From Parapristionchus giblindavisi (Eukaryota; Nematoda; Chromadorea; Rhabditida; Diplogasteridae): 64,000 nt of DNA. The notes below the pieces were generated by a model. That model searched no databases and had not been told where the DNA came from. It worked only from the letters and a program-made list of their open reading frames with translations. Positions 12,860 to 23,209 of this stretch are shown here, piece after piece. The DNA is taken from positions 435,001 to 499,000 of the forward strand of contig CALSFV010000066.1 in NCBI GenBank assembly GCA_943737045.1, written 5' to 3'. Made by a program: the position numbers and the translations under genes. The first letter of the stretch is position 1. Every line of letters starts with the position of its first letter.

Positions 12860-13079
12860 CTTAACTTTTTCGATTTCCACTACTATACTTATGCTGCCCC
12901 GTTGTGGCATAGTAAATTATGTATCCAACCATTTTTCTTGTTTGTGTCCTATGTATTGTTCATTATGTACCAGCATAATAAAGATATATACATGATTAAT
13001 AATAATTTATCGATTCTTGAGCAAGAGATAGTAACAAATATTCTGTAAATAATAAATATCGAATAAAAATTCTACATTG

Positions 13080-13595
13080 TGATATCTCTCTTCCTGCCAG
13101 TCACTTCTATACATTCAAACCCACTCATGGTCGTGTATCCTCTTTCTCTTTTCATATCCCTCGTTGTAGACGCGAGAACATGCGTTCATCTTTTGCACTT
13201 AGAACATCCCGTTACCTGACAAAACTACATTGTATTATTGATCCATCCGAATCAATACCCATAATAAAAGCTAAACTTTTATCCTCCCCTCCCCAAGCCT
13301 TGTTTCACAAATTAGGCCTCCCTTCCATCGACTTGTAAGGATTCTCCTGTTTTTGTCCTTCCGGTTCATGTCAGTCTGTCTCTACTGACACAAAGCGGTC
13401 CTCTTCCCGCTTAGGGCCTCCTCCACCCTAATATATTGAACCTGGAAGCGACGATACACAGTGAGATCCTTCCCTCCCTCTAGTGAGATCCTTCCCTCCC
13501 TCTCTCCGACCCCTCGCTTCAACATTATTCACATTATTCATTTATCACTTGTTGTCACATTTATTCAATGTATGATAAATTAAATTAAATTAGAA
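13080..13595 (+). pseudogene. LINE 3' fragment with short-repeat tail
   Basis: An open frame ends at the TAA of 13336-13338 and reads like the extreme C-terminus of a LINE polymerase (RSSFALRTSRYLTKL). It is followed by a 3' untranslated part with CTCCGACCCCTCGCTTCAAC and a tail of TAAAT repeats. The same 3' end occurs inverted at 30310-30500 and 38525-38690. Confidence 0.6.
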
Positions 13596-13636
13596 TAAAA
13601 TAGGAAGAACGACGAAAATGCTGCGCGATATCTAGA

Positions 13637-14230
13637 TCACAGCTTTGATACTATTACGAAAAACTGCGGGGTTGGGAGAATTTTCAATAGATGGATCAAG
13701 AGTATTCCATTTATTAACAACTCTATTAGACAAAAACCATCTAAATCTACGACTGGAAATCCTATGAAAGAGTAGCTTTGGGGGTGTCCACGGTTTCTGT
13801 GGAGTGAATTGGAGAAAAGGAACATTTTACGGGGGTCGATATCGATAAAACCGTTAATGATCTTAAAGGTTGTGGTCAGATCAATGATGTCTCTACGGGT
13901 TGAAAGGGATTGAAGGTCGAGAAGGGACAGCCTGTGAGGATAGTCGATGTACGGGATACCACATCTACGAAGAACGATTCTGGAATAAGTTTTAAGGACA
14001 GATTCAACATGCAGTTGCAATGACGAGGACGACGGGTACCAAAGTTCACTACAGTACTCGAGCAAGGGACGGACATAGGTACAGAATAGACGACTGTATA
14101 AAGATACACTACGAGAAGTAAACGATCGATAGATATAGCAACATCTTGATTTAGCTTTACTTACTATGTTAGCAATGTGCTCACTAAAATCAAGCGAATT
14201 GTTGTAGGTTATTCCAAGATCTTTGAATTC
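13637..14230 (-). pseudogene. LINE polymerase C-terminal fragment, frameshifted
   Basis: The minus frame contains DLGITYNNSLDF and YVRPLLEYCSELWYP, homologous to the C-terminal half of the plus-strand RT at 11219-12859, but the RT catalytic part is absent. Near 13800 the frame shifts; the continuation NRVVNKWNTL is readable only in another frame. It faces the plus-strand LINE fragment tail to tail and is cut at its 5' side by the start of repeated unit copy 2. Confidence 0.75.
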
Positions 14231-14423
14231 ATTTTTACAAATTTTTTTCTGAGTGCGTGAAGCACAATTTGATTTAGTAAATGACAAAGGTGAAAATACC
14301 GTTATTCATGGCAAACGAAGTCCTCGCGCGAACATCATTGCCAGGCAGTGATAATTCGAAGCCTACTGATGTCGATGGTAAGGCTGTTTAATTGTTCTTT
14401 CAGCTTCTTATTTAAATATTTAG

Positions 14424-15324
14424 GCCTGCGACTACCTGGTTGACACTGTCCGTGCGATATGCACAGATAAAATATTAAGCCATACCTGCGACCATTGGTT
14501 GACCCTGTCCGTGTGATATGCACAGATAAAATATTAAGCCATGCCTGCGACCATTGGTTGACACTGTCCGTGCGATATGCACAGATAAAATATTAAGCCA
14601 TGCCTGCGACCAACTGGTTGACTCTGTCCGTGCGATATGCACAGATAAAATATTAAGCCATGCCTGCGACCACCTGGTTGACCCTGTCCGTGCGATATGC
14701 ACAGATAAAATATTAAGCCATGCCTGCGACCACCTGGTTGACACTGTCCGTGCGATATGCACAGATAAAATATTAAGCCATGCCTGCGACATGGTTGACC
14801 CTGTCCGTGCGATATGCACAGATAAAATATTAAGCCATGCCTGCGACATGGTTGACCCTGTCCGTGCGATATGCACAGATAAAATATTAAGCCATGCCTG
14901 CGACCACCTGGTTGACCCTATCCGTGCGATATGCACAGATAAAATATTAAGCCATGCCTGCGACATGGTTGACCCTGTCCGTGCGATATGCACAGATAAA
15001 ATATTAAGCCATGCCTGCGACATGGTTGACCCTGTCCGTGCGATATGCACAGATAAAATATTAAGCCATGCCTGCGACCAACTGGTTGACCCTATCCGTG
15101 CGATATGCACAGATAAAATATTAAGCCATGCCTGCGACATGGTTGACCCTGTCCGTGCGATATGCACAGATAAAATATTAAGCCATGCCTGCGACCATTG
15201 GTTGACACTGTCCGTGCGATATGCACAGATAAAATATAGCCATGCCTGCGACCAACTGGTTGACACTGTCCGTGCGATATGCACAGATAAAATATTAAGC
15301 CATGCCTGCGACCACATAATTCAT
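14424..15324. repeat. 60/55-bp minisatellite, array 2
   Basis: About fifteen tandem units of the same consensus as array 1. Some are 60 bp, some about 58 bp (CCATTGG variant) and five are 55 bp (ACATGG variant, missing five bases). It is bordered by the same flanks as array 1. Confidence 0.95.
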
Positions 15325-15612
15325 GTTGTTCGCGCGATATCTTACCCTTAGCTAATCCTTTCTTTCATCATATTAAACATGACAGAAACGACAAAAAGAT
15401 TTGAATAATCATACTGGTAATGGAATTGTACTTTGAATACATTGCAGTTTCTAATATGAATACATTCAAGGGAGGGCAGGTTCAAGAATGAATTTCTATC
15501 GCTATGATTGGATGGGGACAGCTTGCAACGGAAACTAATAGTAGAATAAATATATTAATAACTATAATATAACTATTTACTCTAGTTATATACGTTCGTT
15601 GACTTATGTGGG

Positions 15613-15719
15613 GTTACATTTTCAAAAACGGGCGCACGCCGTAGTGTATACAGTAAACAGTATAAAGTATAAAATGAAATAGTGAAATAGACGGCGTGCG
15701 CCCGTTTAGATAATGTAAC
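15613..15719. repeat. Hairpin element family E, copy 3
   Basis: Copy equivalent to 8863-8969 within repeated unit 2; the arms keep GGCGCACGCCGT/ACGGCGTGCGCC. Confidence 0.75.
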
Positions 15720-16391
15720 ACTACATTACATTGAATGGGGAAACAGATGGCATAACCCCCTAATCGCCTTATGCGACGGAAGTCCATCTATCCATCTTCT
15801 GTCCTTATACATATGACCTCTACTCATTATATTTGATGGAATAAATAAATAAATAAATAAATAATAGACTGATAAGCTGATATGATGCAATGTATAATAT
15901 ATACACCTGTTTATCATCTCCAAAATAGGAGCAATCGTGCAAATCTTTATTTTTATCCATATGATATGACAATTGAAAGTGACGAAATTACAAAAAAAAA
16001 GAGGCGAGAGATTGTGTTTACGAAAACTTCTGCACTGAGTCTGCGAACTAAATTTATACGAATACATTAGCACATGAAGCTAAATCGTAACTCTCCACTC
16101 AAGCAATACTCTCTCGCTTTCTTTGTCCGTGAAAGAATGTTTAGCGATAGTGAACGGGGATAGTCGAATGGGGAGCACTCCCTCAATTCCAGTATTCTTG
16201 CAGGGATGAGAAATGGTAGTCGGTCTCTTGCTGTTTGTCCGTATCTTTGTACTTCTCCGGAGTCACGCGTTTCTCACTAAAATTTGAATATTTATATATT
16301 TTTTAAAATAAACAAACTAAATTATATATTTTTTGGCCGATATTATTGTACTCAAGATCACTGCATTTCAATTTTAAGCGTGATGCGAACA

Positions 16392-16513
16392 TTTGATACT
16401 ATTTAAAACACACCAAAGCTTGTTTTAAAATCTCCACTCTCGCAGACAATTAAAGCGAAAGAGGGTTGTCAGAGCGAAGAGTCTCAAATTAGTACGGGGT
16501 GTGCCTTTAACTG
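16392..16513. mobile_element. MITE family A copy in repeated unit 2
   Basis: It contains TCTCCACTCTCGCAGAC, GAAAGAGGGTTGTCAGAGCG and GTACGGGGTGTGCCTTTAA in family order, and is equivalent to 9657-9765. Confidence 0.6.
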
Positions 16514-17359
16514 AATTATTCTGTTCTGTCGCGCCACTCTCTCGTGCTTTAATCTTGAATCTCTCATAGAGTGTGCTAGATCAATTAATATACATAAAAA
16601 AGTGAAAGACAAAGAGTTCCCAAGACAAACAGTTTATGGGAAACTAATACACGATTTTTCGTATTGACAATATTTAACCAGTTTTCGATGCCAGTTCACT
16701 TACCATTCAAGGCACAGGAATATTCTGGAGAAGTTTCGCATGAGCGCTTTGTGCCGAAACATCAAAGTCGACTTCATTATGATGCAATTGGAGCTTTGAA
16801 TCTGAAACAAGAAAACATTGATTTGAAAAAAAGAATTCAACGATGGCGAAAGAGACATATTTTTAAATATTTTTAAAATATTTAAAAAAATATACTTATC
16901 AATTTTCATGTATTAGCATAATTTATATTCGTTTTAATGTTTCATTAGAGTACGGAGAACGACGAACTAACGAATATCAAAAATCTCTAGAAATATTATA
17001 TCTGAAACTTATTTCAATTTCAATTTTCTCGTGATCTCTCTACTTCTTTGTTAGCAATACGTAGCGGCCAAAACACCATAAGGCACAATATAACTAACTT
17101 ACATATTTCTTTAAAATATTTTAAATTTTACGTGCATGCAAACCTATAATTGTACATATATTATTATATCTAATAATATCTTATGTTTTTGCAAACACTG
17201 CTAATCACGAACTAGTGTTGAGGGACAACCATTACCGGGCCTAACTTTAAGCTTATCGGAAACTCTTCCCAAACAAATCAATAATTTTAAAAAAAGCCGC
17301 TTTCGCTTTTCTCGAAACAGGCAGACATTTGACATTGGCTCATTGTCAGATTTCAACAC

Positions 17360-17579
17360 TGTTATATCCGAAGTGTGGTGTAGATAGGACGAAGACGTAG
17401 TAAAGCTACTAGCTTTATTATATAGACGAGATATGAGAGAGGGGACTAGGGAGTGACCACTAGACGGGGTGAGGATCGAATAGAATGAATGGATTGACCA
17501 GACATTCTTTCTCGTAGACAAAGGATGGAAATATTATGTATATATAATTAGATATGGAAATTAGGGTATATACATAACA
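17360..17579 (-). repeat. 3' LTR
   Basis: 220 bp, identical by eye to 20431-20650, with ends TGTTATGTATATA and GGATATAACA on the minus strand. It contains an AT-rich block with TATATAATTA. Confidence 0.92.
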
Positions 17580-17655
17580 CCTCCCCCTTAAGATGGGACA
17601 TCTTACAATACATTGGGGTTACGAGAAAACAATACAAACAAATCAATAGGACCAC

Positions 17656-19875
17656 TTAGTGGTAAGTCTTCTTCGTAGTTGAACGTTGCTGTTGTTGGGC
17701 AGGTATCGTCAGGCTTGCCCTGGATTGAGTTGGCGAGCGAGACGATGATACGGTATCTGAACAAGTCATAGATACTGAAGTTGGTGAAGCCACCATCGGA
17801 ACTGTCGTTGCGACATCATCAGTATCATCCCGGATGACCTCATCATCAATCACGTTCTCAGTCACAGAGAATCCTTCCAACATACTCTGCTCAGGTGTAT
17901 CCTTACTATAAGAATCATTCGTCCGTAATTGACTCTTATGTACTCCTCCTGTTCGTAGATCATTTTTGATCTCGACCATCACTGAACATCTCCTTCTCAG
18001 TACAGTCCCACGGACCCATTCAAACTGAGTAGGACTAGAGTACTCCTTGTAGAACACCTCATCTCCTGTGCAGAGTCTCTTTAATACAACACCATTCTTC
18101 CGATCATTGTGTTTAACCATATCCACATCCAGAATATCTCCGATCGATTTAGAATCGACTACTGCGATCCTCCTTGTACCACGGAAAGCGTCAGCAGTAC
18201 TGGCCTTTCTTGGGTTACTACCATTGTAGACAGGCGTCTTTCTCTCCTTCATCCTGAGAGAAGCCTTCTTTGTACATGCTGCTTGACTCTCCTCTGTAGC
18301 CTCGGCCAGCATATTATCAATCATCTTTGTGTGATCGACATCATGGGTCGTCTTACTCGTGACCTCTGAGACTTCCTTAGTCTCCATACATGGTGCTTGA
18401 CTCTCCTTCGTAGTCTCAGCAGGCATATCATCAACCATCCTTGCATGATCGATATCTTCGGTCATCTTCCTCGTGACCTTCAAGACTTCCATAGTCTTCA
18501 TACGTGCTGCTTGACTCTCTTCCGTAGCCTCGGCAAGCACACTATCGACCCTCCTTGCGTGGCCGATCTCATCGGTCATCTTCGTTGTGACCGTCTTGGC
18601 AGCTGTAGGGATCGCAGCATCCCTTACGACGAGTAATTTCAACTTCTTGATGAAATTCATTCCGAGAAGCACGATATTTGATGAAGTAACATAGATATCA
18701 CCTTTCACCCCAATACCTCCATACTTCACTGTAGCTCGGAACATTCCCTTTATATCCAGCTTGGAGCTATTAGGACAGACCACCTTGCAGTTGGCCGCTG
18801 AGCAATCGGGCGAACCGATCTTCTTCCACACTTCCTCCGATATGAGGGTGATGTCAGCTCCTGTATCGATTGGCATTCTAATCGATTTATCTTGAAGTCG
18901 TACATTGATGCTGTAGTACTCCATGTCAGTCTTGTCGACACGTATCGATTTGACTTCCTTCCGATCCCTGCTTCGATCTCTACAGACCCTTGCGATGTGG
19001 CCAATCTTTCCACATTTGTTGCATCTAGCATTCTTGAATCTACACCGATTCTCGTCATGATTATATCCACATCGATAACAAGTAAACTCATTTTCAGTGT
19101 TATCGTTACCTTCGTTCTTAGGCTCCTTGACGACGTTCACATTTCTGTGCGGTTCTGTAATCGCTCGTGAATCGTTCCTCAGTTGAGTAGAGCTATTATA
19201 AACTTCAATGAGTTTATCCAGAGTGATATCATCTTTCTGAGCTTCTCTCAGCATCAACATGTGAAGATCACTGTATCGGGACACATCCAGAGCGTGTAGG
19301 AATATCAGACACTTCATCTGTTCCAATGTGATCTCCTTAGGTTGTGCGCTTTGCACCAGTCTATTCACTCTGGCAGCGAGTACTCTTGGATCGTCGATGC
19401 CCTCCTTCGACATTCTGAAGTCCAGCATCCTTCGGCGTTTCTCGAACAGAGAAGTCTGATCACCGAAAAGTGACGTCATCTTCTCGACTACATCTGCCAA
19501 CTTCATCGTACTCCATTTTACGGGAACGATGCTGTCTGAGAAAGTCTTCTCAACAGTTGGATGAACATGACGTAAAAGGAGTCGGACCTTCTTGACGTCG
19601 TCCCATTCCTTCAGATCAATGTCGAAGATATCCTCGTGTCTACTCCACCATAACTCGAATGTGGAGTCTTCCTCAGGGGAATACCGAAACTCATGAATCC
19701 TCGCTTCTATCGCATCAAGAGAGAATGGTCCATTCGATGAGTTCCCATTGCCACTGCTCATTTTCTCTACTAAATCCTGGAGTAGATTCATCCTCTCATT
19801 CTGTGAAGTAATGAGCTTCGTCAGAGCTTTCACTGTCTCTGACTCATTATCTTGTCTTGTCTCCTTATGTGACAT
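17656..19875 (-). CDS. Gag-protease polyprotein of the LTR element, with integrase-tail remnant
   Basis: A 739-residue frame starting MSHKETRQDN. The N-terminal part resembles gypsy Gag capsid (WWSRHEDIFDIDLKEWDD). About residues 268-300 hold two zinc knuckles, CYRCGYNHDENRC (one residue short of the classic spacing) and the canonical CNKCGKIGHIARVC. Next comes a retroviral-type aspartic protease with the catalytic motif IDTGADITLI. Then follow about three imperfect 34-residue repeats containing AEATEESQA. Last is a segment with EWVRGTVLRRR and VHKSQLR that looks like the C-terminal tail of a gypsy integrase. RT, RNase H and the integrase core are gone, and the join is in frame. It packages element RNA if functional. 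Confidence 0.85.
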   Translation of the reverse strand: MSHKETRQDNESETVKALTKLITSQNERMNLLQDLVEKMSSGNGNSSNGPFSLDAIEARIHEFRYSPEEDSTFELWWSRHEDIFDIDLKEWDDVKKVRLLLRHVHPTVEKTFSDSIVPVKWSTMKLADVVEKMTSLFGDQTSLFEKRRRMLDFRMSKEGIDDPRVLAARVNRLVQSAQPKEITLEQMKCLIFLHALDVSRYSDLHMLMLREAQKDDITLDKLIEVYNSSTQLRNDSRAITEPHRNVNVVKEPKNEGNDNTENEFTCYRCGYNHDENRCRFKNARCNKCGKIGHIARVCRDRSRDRKEVKSIRVDKTDMEYYSINVRLQDKSIRMPIDTGADITLISEEVWKKIGSPDCSAANCKVVCPNSSKLDIKGMFRATVKYGGIGVKGDIYVTSSNIVLLGMNFIKKLKLLVVRDAAIPTAAKTVTTKMTDEIGHARRVDSVLAEATEESQAARMKTMEVLKVTRKMTEDIDHARMVDDMPAETTKESQAPCMETKEVSEVTSKTTHDVDHTKMIDNMLAEATEESQAACTKKASLRMKERKTPVYNGSNPRKASTADAFRGTRRIAVVDSKSIGDILDVDMVKHNDRKNGVVLKRLCTGDEVFYKEYSSPTQFEWVRGTVLRRRCSVMVEIKNDLRTGGVHKSQLRTNDSYSKDTPEQSMLEGFSVTENVIDDEVIRDDTDDVATTVPMVASPTSVSMTCSDTVSSSRSPTQSRASLTIPAQQQQRSTTKKTYH

Positions 19876-20021
19876 TGTATTGACTTATACAATCCAATCA
19901 CTATCTACACGTATTGATGATGTAATCGCAATTACACTTGTTGACCGCAGTCACCAAATCACAATTTGAACAGAGCCTTCGGCCACACAAGTGAAAAAAT
20001 TTGCTCGCAAGCAATCACACT

Positions 20022-20262
20022 ACACACGCTCGCAAGCTGTGTCTGCCGGACAAGTCCGTACTTGAATCGCAACTCAAGTCTGCCGTACAAAGTACGTAAT
20101 ACTACACGCTCGCAAGCTGTGTCTGCCGGACAAGTCCGTACTTGAATCGCAACTCAAGTCTGCCGTAAAAGTACGTAATACTACACGCTCGCAAGCTGTG
20201 TCTGCCGGACAAGTCCGTACTTGAATCGCAACTCAAGTCTGCCGTACAAAGTACGTAATATC
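20022..20262. repeat. Three ~80-bp tandem repeats in the LTR element leader
   Basis: The unit containing CGCTCGCAAGCTGTGTCTGC and GACAAGTCCGTACTTGAATC occurs three times with periods of 80 and 79 bp, between the Gag start and the 5' LTR. This position suits a duplicated RNA packaging or dimerisation signal, which is inference. Confidence 0.85.
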
Positions 20263-20430
20263 AATCCAAGAACAAGAACACGCAGTGAAGACGTCGCCGT
20301 ATGTCCCGAACGTGAAGTGAAGACGTCCCAGTATGTCCCGAGCACGAAGCGAAGGCGGCAGATGAGCAGCACGTGAAGTTCGAATCCTTAGCCAAGAAGT
20401 TGTTGGCGTCGGATGGTCCTGGTCGCCAGT

Positions 20431-20650
20431 TGTTATATCCGAAGTGTGGTGTAGATAGGACGAAGACGTAGTAAAGCTACTAGCTTTATTATATAGACGA
20501 GATATGAGAGAGGGGACTAGGGAGTGACCACTAGACGGGGTGAGGATCGAATAGAATGAATGGATTGACCAGACATTCTTTCTCGTAGACAAAGGATGGA
20601 AATATTATGTATATATAATTAGATATGGAAATTAGGGTATATACATAACA
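20431..20650 (-). repeat. 5' LTR
   Basis: The partner of 17360-17579. The candidate primer-binding site follows on the minus strand at about 20416-20429. Confidence 0.92.
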
Positions 20651-20655
20651 AACAC

Positions 20656-20960
20656 AATGACCTTTTCAAGCACAGAATCGTTGGGGAGGAATTGATTGCT
20701 ACCCAGGGCACGCTGAGGTCCCATACACTGAGACAAACTTACCTGGCAAATCGTTACCCCGATACACTTTCCTGGCAAACGATTACCCCAAATGGTGAAT
20801 TCAGCGAAAGTAATTCAACGGCTGAATTCACCATTTGGGGTAATCGTTTGCCAGGAAAGTGTATCGGGGTAACGATTTACCAGGTAAGTTTGCTCTCAGT
20901 GTACAAGGAGAACCACTATCTTGAATAATTCTTCGTTCATCTTCTTCTTCTCTTGATCTA
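20656..20960. mobile_element. Hairpin element with ~85-bp arms inside a repeat
   Basis: The core 20722-20902 is a near-perfect inverted repeat: CTTACCTGGCAAATCGTTAC on the left is answered by GTAACGATTTACCAGGTAAG on the right, with the loop near AGCGAAAGTAATTCAACGG. It is embedded in a longer repeat starting near AATGACCTTTTCAAGCAC and ending near AATTCTTCGTTCATC. That outer repeat without the hairpin recurs at 28490-28625 and in part at 25235-25310. Confidence 0.75.
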
Positions 20961-21026
20961 TGGCTTGGACTGTGGCATTTTAATGAGTCATAATATTATT
21001 TATATTATAGCGAACATACATGTACG

Positions 21027-22291
21027 TATTAGGTAAATTCATAAGTATCGCCCGTTTTTGGCTTTCCAAAACAATTGTCACAAAAACTTTACAAAGCATG
21101 GATAATTCTAGAAATATTTTCCATTCGTATCGGTCACCTTCTTCCTTCTATCCGATAGTTTGTGGATCCCTTTGTGATAAAAGGACTGGGGCAAATTCCG
21201 GAAATAGGCGTCGAGTACGGTATGGATAGTGGTTCGGTTGTTGAAGCTTTGCCCTTTGAGGAAGTGATGGAGAGCCGCGAAGAGGTGACAACCATAGTCG
21301 GCAAGGTAGTTTGAGTACGAAGGGTGGGGGGGGGGGGGTACAGTTCAGTCATATCCCGTTAGCCCAGCCTGGGTCGTTCTTTTGGTATGAGGTTAACCGT
21401 TGCCATGTTGAAATTATATCCGTGTGTCCTTCCCGCGTGATTGTTCGAGGAGGAGTCGTAGCTTCCGCAGCTGAAGAGTGTAGACATGTGTCGTGACAGT
21501 CGCACCCTCGGGGATGAGTTCCCAGTACTCGACTCCCCGTACCGAATACCAGATTCACAACAACATCACTTTTTGGCGATGAAAATTGGGTTTGAGGACA
21601 TCTGACCGCTATTCGCACTAACCGAACCACAGTCTCCTTGGCTCTTCGAAATCATAGAGCATCCACTTTTCATCACCGGTTATAACGTTGACCAGCCAAG
21701 CATGCCGACGACGTAGAGTTAGAAAAGTCTTTGCCATGTCCAGTCGGCGATCCTTGTCGTAGTCGGCTAGGACGTGGGGTAGATCTCTTCCCTATTTTCA
21801 CTTATTTCCGAGAGTGTGAAGTACCACAGTGCTCTGTGCCATTGCAATATCCCCGGTATCGGGATACAGATCAGCCTCTTCCTCTTGGAGCAATCGATCG
21901 AGATCCAACTCCGGTAGACGACTGGGTTGATCTTCATTTCGAGGGAAAAGTCCTGTTTCTCGAATTTGAAGACTCACGTTCTCACCCCTATTACGTGAGG
22001 CACATGTAAGGGGTACACCTGTGATAGGGCGATGTTGGAAGCCAGGGCGTTTCAAGCCGGAAAGGAAGAAGAATAAAATAACGTTGCGAATGTGAATTCC
22101 GTCGGGGGCGAAAATGTGCGGATTTCTAGCCTGGAGGACACGCGGGAACTGAATCGAAAACAACCGCAGGATATTCGAGGGACAGCCTGTCTAGTGTATA
22201 CAACATGAATGCTGGCAATAACAACAGAGCAAGAACGAGGCGACTGAAGTTGGGACAAAAAAACGAGCGTTACTTATGAATTCACCTAATA
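21027..22291 (-). mobile_element. mariner element, decayed
   Basis: Terminal inverted repeats TTAGGTAAATTCATAAGTA (from 21029) and the complement of TACTTATGAATTCACCTAA (to 22289) are flanked by TA at 21027-21028 and 22290-22291. The length of about 1.26 kb is canonical for mariner. It is inserted in repeated unit copy 2 right next to TATTATAGCGAACATA. Confidence 0.9.
21075..22200 (-). pseudogene. mariner transposase pseudogene
   Basis: Scattered frames spell a mariner transposase in order: a helix-turn-helix-like start (IRNVILFFFLSG), a linker region (PELDLDRLLQEEEAD, then STVVLHTLG), the first catalytic aspartate block VITGDEKWMLYDFEEP, and the C-terminal end KGQSFNNRTTIHT, FYHKGIHKLSDRRKKV. 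At least three frameshifts and stop codons separate these pieces, and the catalytic block between them is unreadable. No active enzyme can be made. Confidence 0.85.
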
Positions 22292-22465
22292 TTTAGAAAA
22301 AAATCATTTACATATAGTTTTTTTTCGATCGAGAACGCTAATAATGTTACACGCGGCGTGATTCGATGCCTTACTAAGAATAACCTTTCTACAGACTGCA
22401 TATTTACTCTGTATTATATAATATATTATGCATAAATACAATATTACAGCCGTTTCATTAAAAGG
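22292..22465. repeat. Repeated unit copy 2, right end after nested insertions
   Basis: GAACGCTAATAATGTTAC, then AGACTGCATATTTACTCTG and TTACAGCCGTTTC, correspond to 10535-10655 in copy 1. This shows that the LTR element, the hairpin element and the mariner all landed inside one unit. Confidence 0.6.
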
Positions 22466-22804
22466 GCGAGAAACCTTTGTCGATCTTTGTTAGGGACACA
22501 CCAGAGATGACGGAAACTATGGTTAGCGATGAGGGGGGTGATGGCCTAAAGTGGTTTCAAAAGTTGCTTTCAGTATCGTTCCCGGTGATTGGCTGTTTTT
22601 TCTCTCCTCGCGACACAGTCAAAACCGCGTGGTGAAGAAGCCAACGGAGTTCATTTCTTTACTCGCATTTATTTATAATGAAGGTTTATTGCTGCACCAT
22701 TCAAGGGTTGTACTCGATGGGGAGGTTCTTTCTGCGGACCATGCCGAATTACTTTTTTATTTAAATTTCTGAATTTATAATGTTTATGAACTATAAGAAC
22801 AGCT
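22466..22804. other. Intergenic, nothing recognised
   Basis: AT-rich sequence with one short open frame (22551-22772) that has no splice context or recognisable motif. Confidence 0.4.
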
Positions 22805-22805
22805 A

Positions 22806-23209
22806 ACAAGGGAAACCCCTGAGGCCACACTCACCGATCAGGTCCAAATTTTTACTGGAGGTACACTTCATATAGGGATGATGTTTGGCGGTATCAGAAA
22901 TTGCTTAGCTCTTCTTTGAAATTTTAAAATTATTTTCAAAAATCGACAATAAAATTTAATTCGTGCACATATTTATCGGAAATAACACCAAAACATCGTA
23001 ATGAAAAAGTCACATATGCAAATTTGATTGCAAAAAATCGGTTTTGAAAGTGTTTACGCTGTTTTTTGTCAATTTTAAAAATTAATTTTAAAATTTCAAA
23101 GAAGAGCTAAACAATTTATGATACCGCCAAATGTCATCCCTATATGAAGTGTACCTCCAGTAAAAATTTAGACCTGATCGGTGAGTGTGGCTTCAGGGGT
23201 TTCCCTTGT
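22806..23209. mobile_element. Palindromic element with CAAGGGAAAC ends (Harbinger-like TSD), provides receptor stop codon
   Basis: About 150-bp arms mirror each other: CAAGGGAAACCCCTGAGGCC, GATCAGGTCCAAATTTTTAC and GATACCGCCAAATGTCATCC appear in inverse order. The flanks are TAA on both sides, the 3-bp TWA type known from PIF/Harbinger elements. On the minus strand the receptor frame runs into this element and stops at its TGA (23193-23195). Confidence 0.75.

Larger units (their letters stand above)
14240..17359. mobile_element. Large repeated unit, copy 2, left part
   Basis: Colinear with 7700-10470. Differences are small indels, for example the minisatellite array and a shortened family A MITE near 16100. 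It is interrupted at 17360 by the LTR retrotransposon and resumes in fragments beyond 20960 and 22289. Confidence 0.7.
17355..20655 (-). mobile_element. LTR retrotransposon (Ty3/Gypsy-type), recent insertion, internally deleted
   Basis: Two LTRs of 220 bp (17360-17579 and 20431-20650) look identical base for base, begin TG and end CA, and are flanked by the 5-bp target duplication AACAC (17355-17359 and 20651-20655). The element reads on the minus strand. Directly after its 5' LTR comes TGGCGACCAGGACC, which has the form of a tRNA primer-binding site. Directly before the 3' LTR is a purine tract AAGGGGGAGG (17580-17589). The interior is only about 2.85 kb and codes for one gag-protease-like protein, with no RT, RNase H or integrase core, so it must have been mobilised by another element's enzymes. 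It split the repeated unit. Confidence 0.93.

Noticed and set aside
16664..16876. 70-residue frame near the end of repeated unit 2 (CAGGAATATTCTGG region)
   Set aside because: Copy 1 at 9925-10020 has the same DNA but a broken frame, and no motif or splice context is seen. A transposase relic is possible but unsupported.
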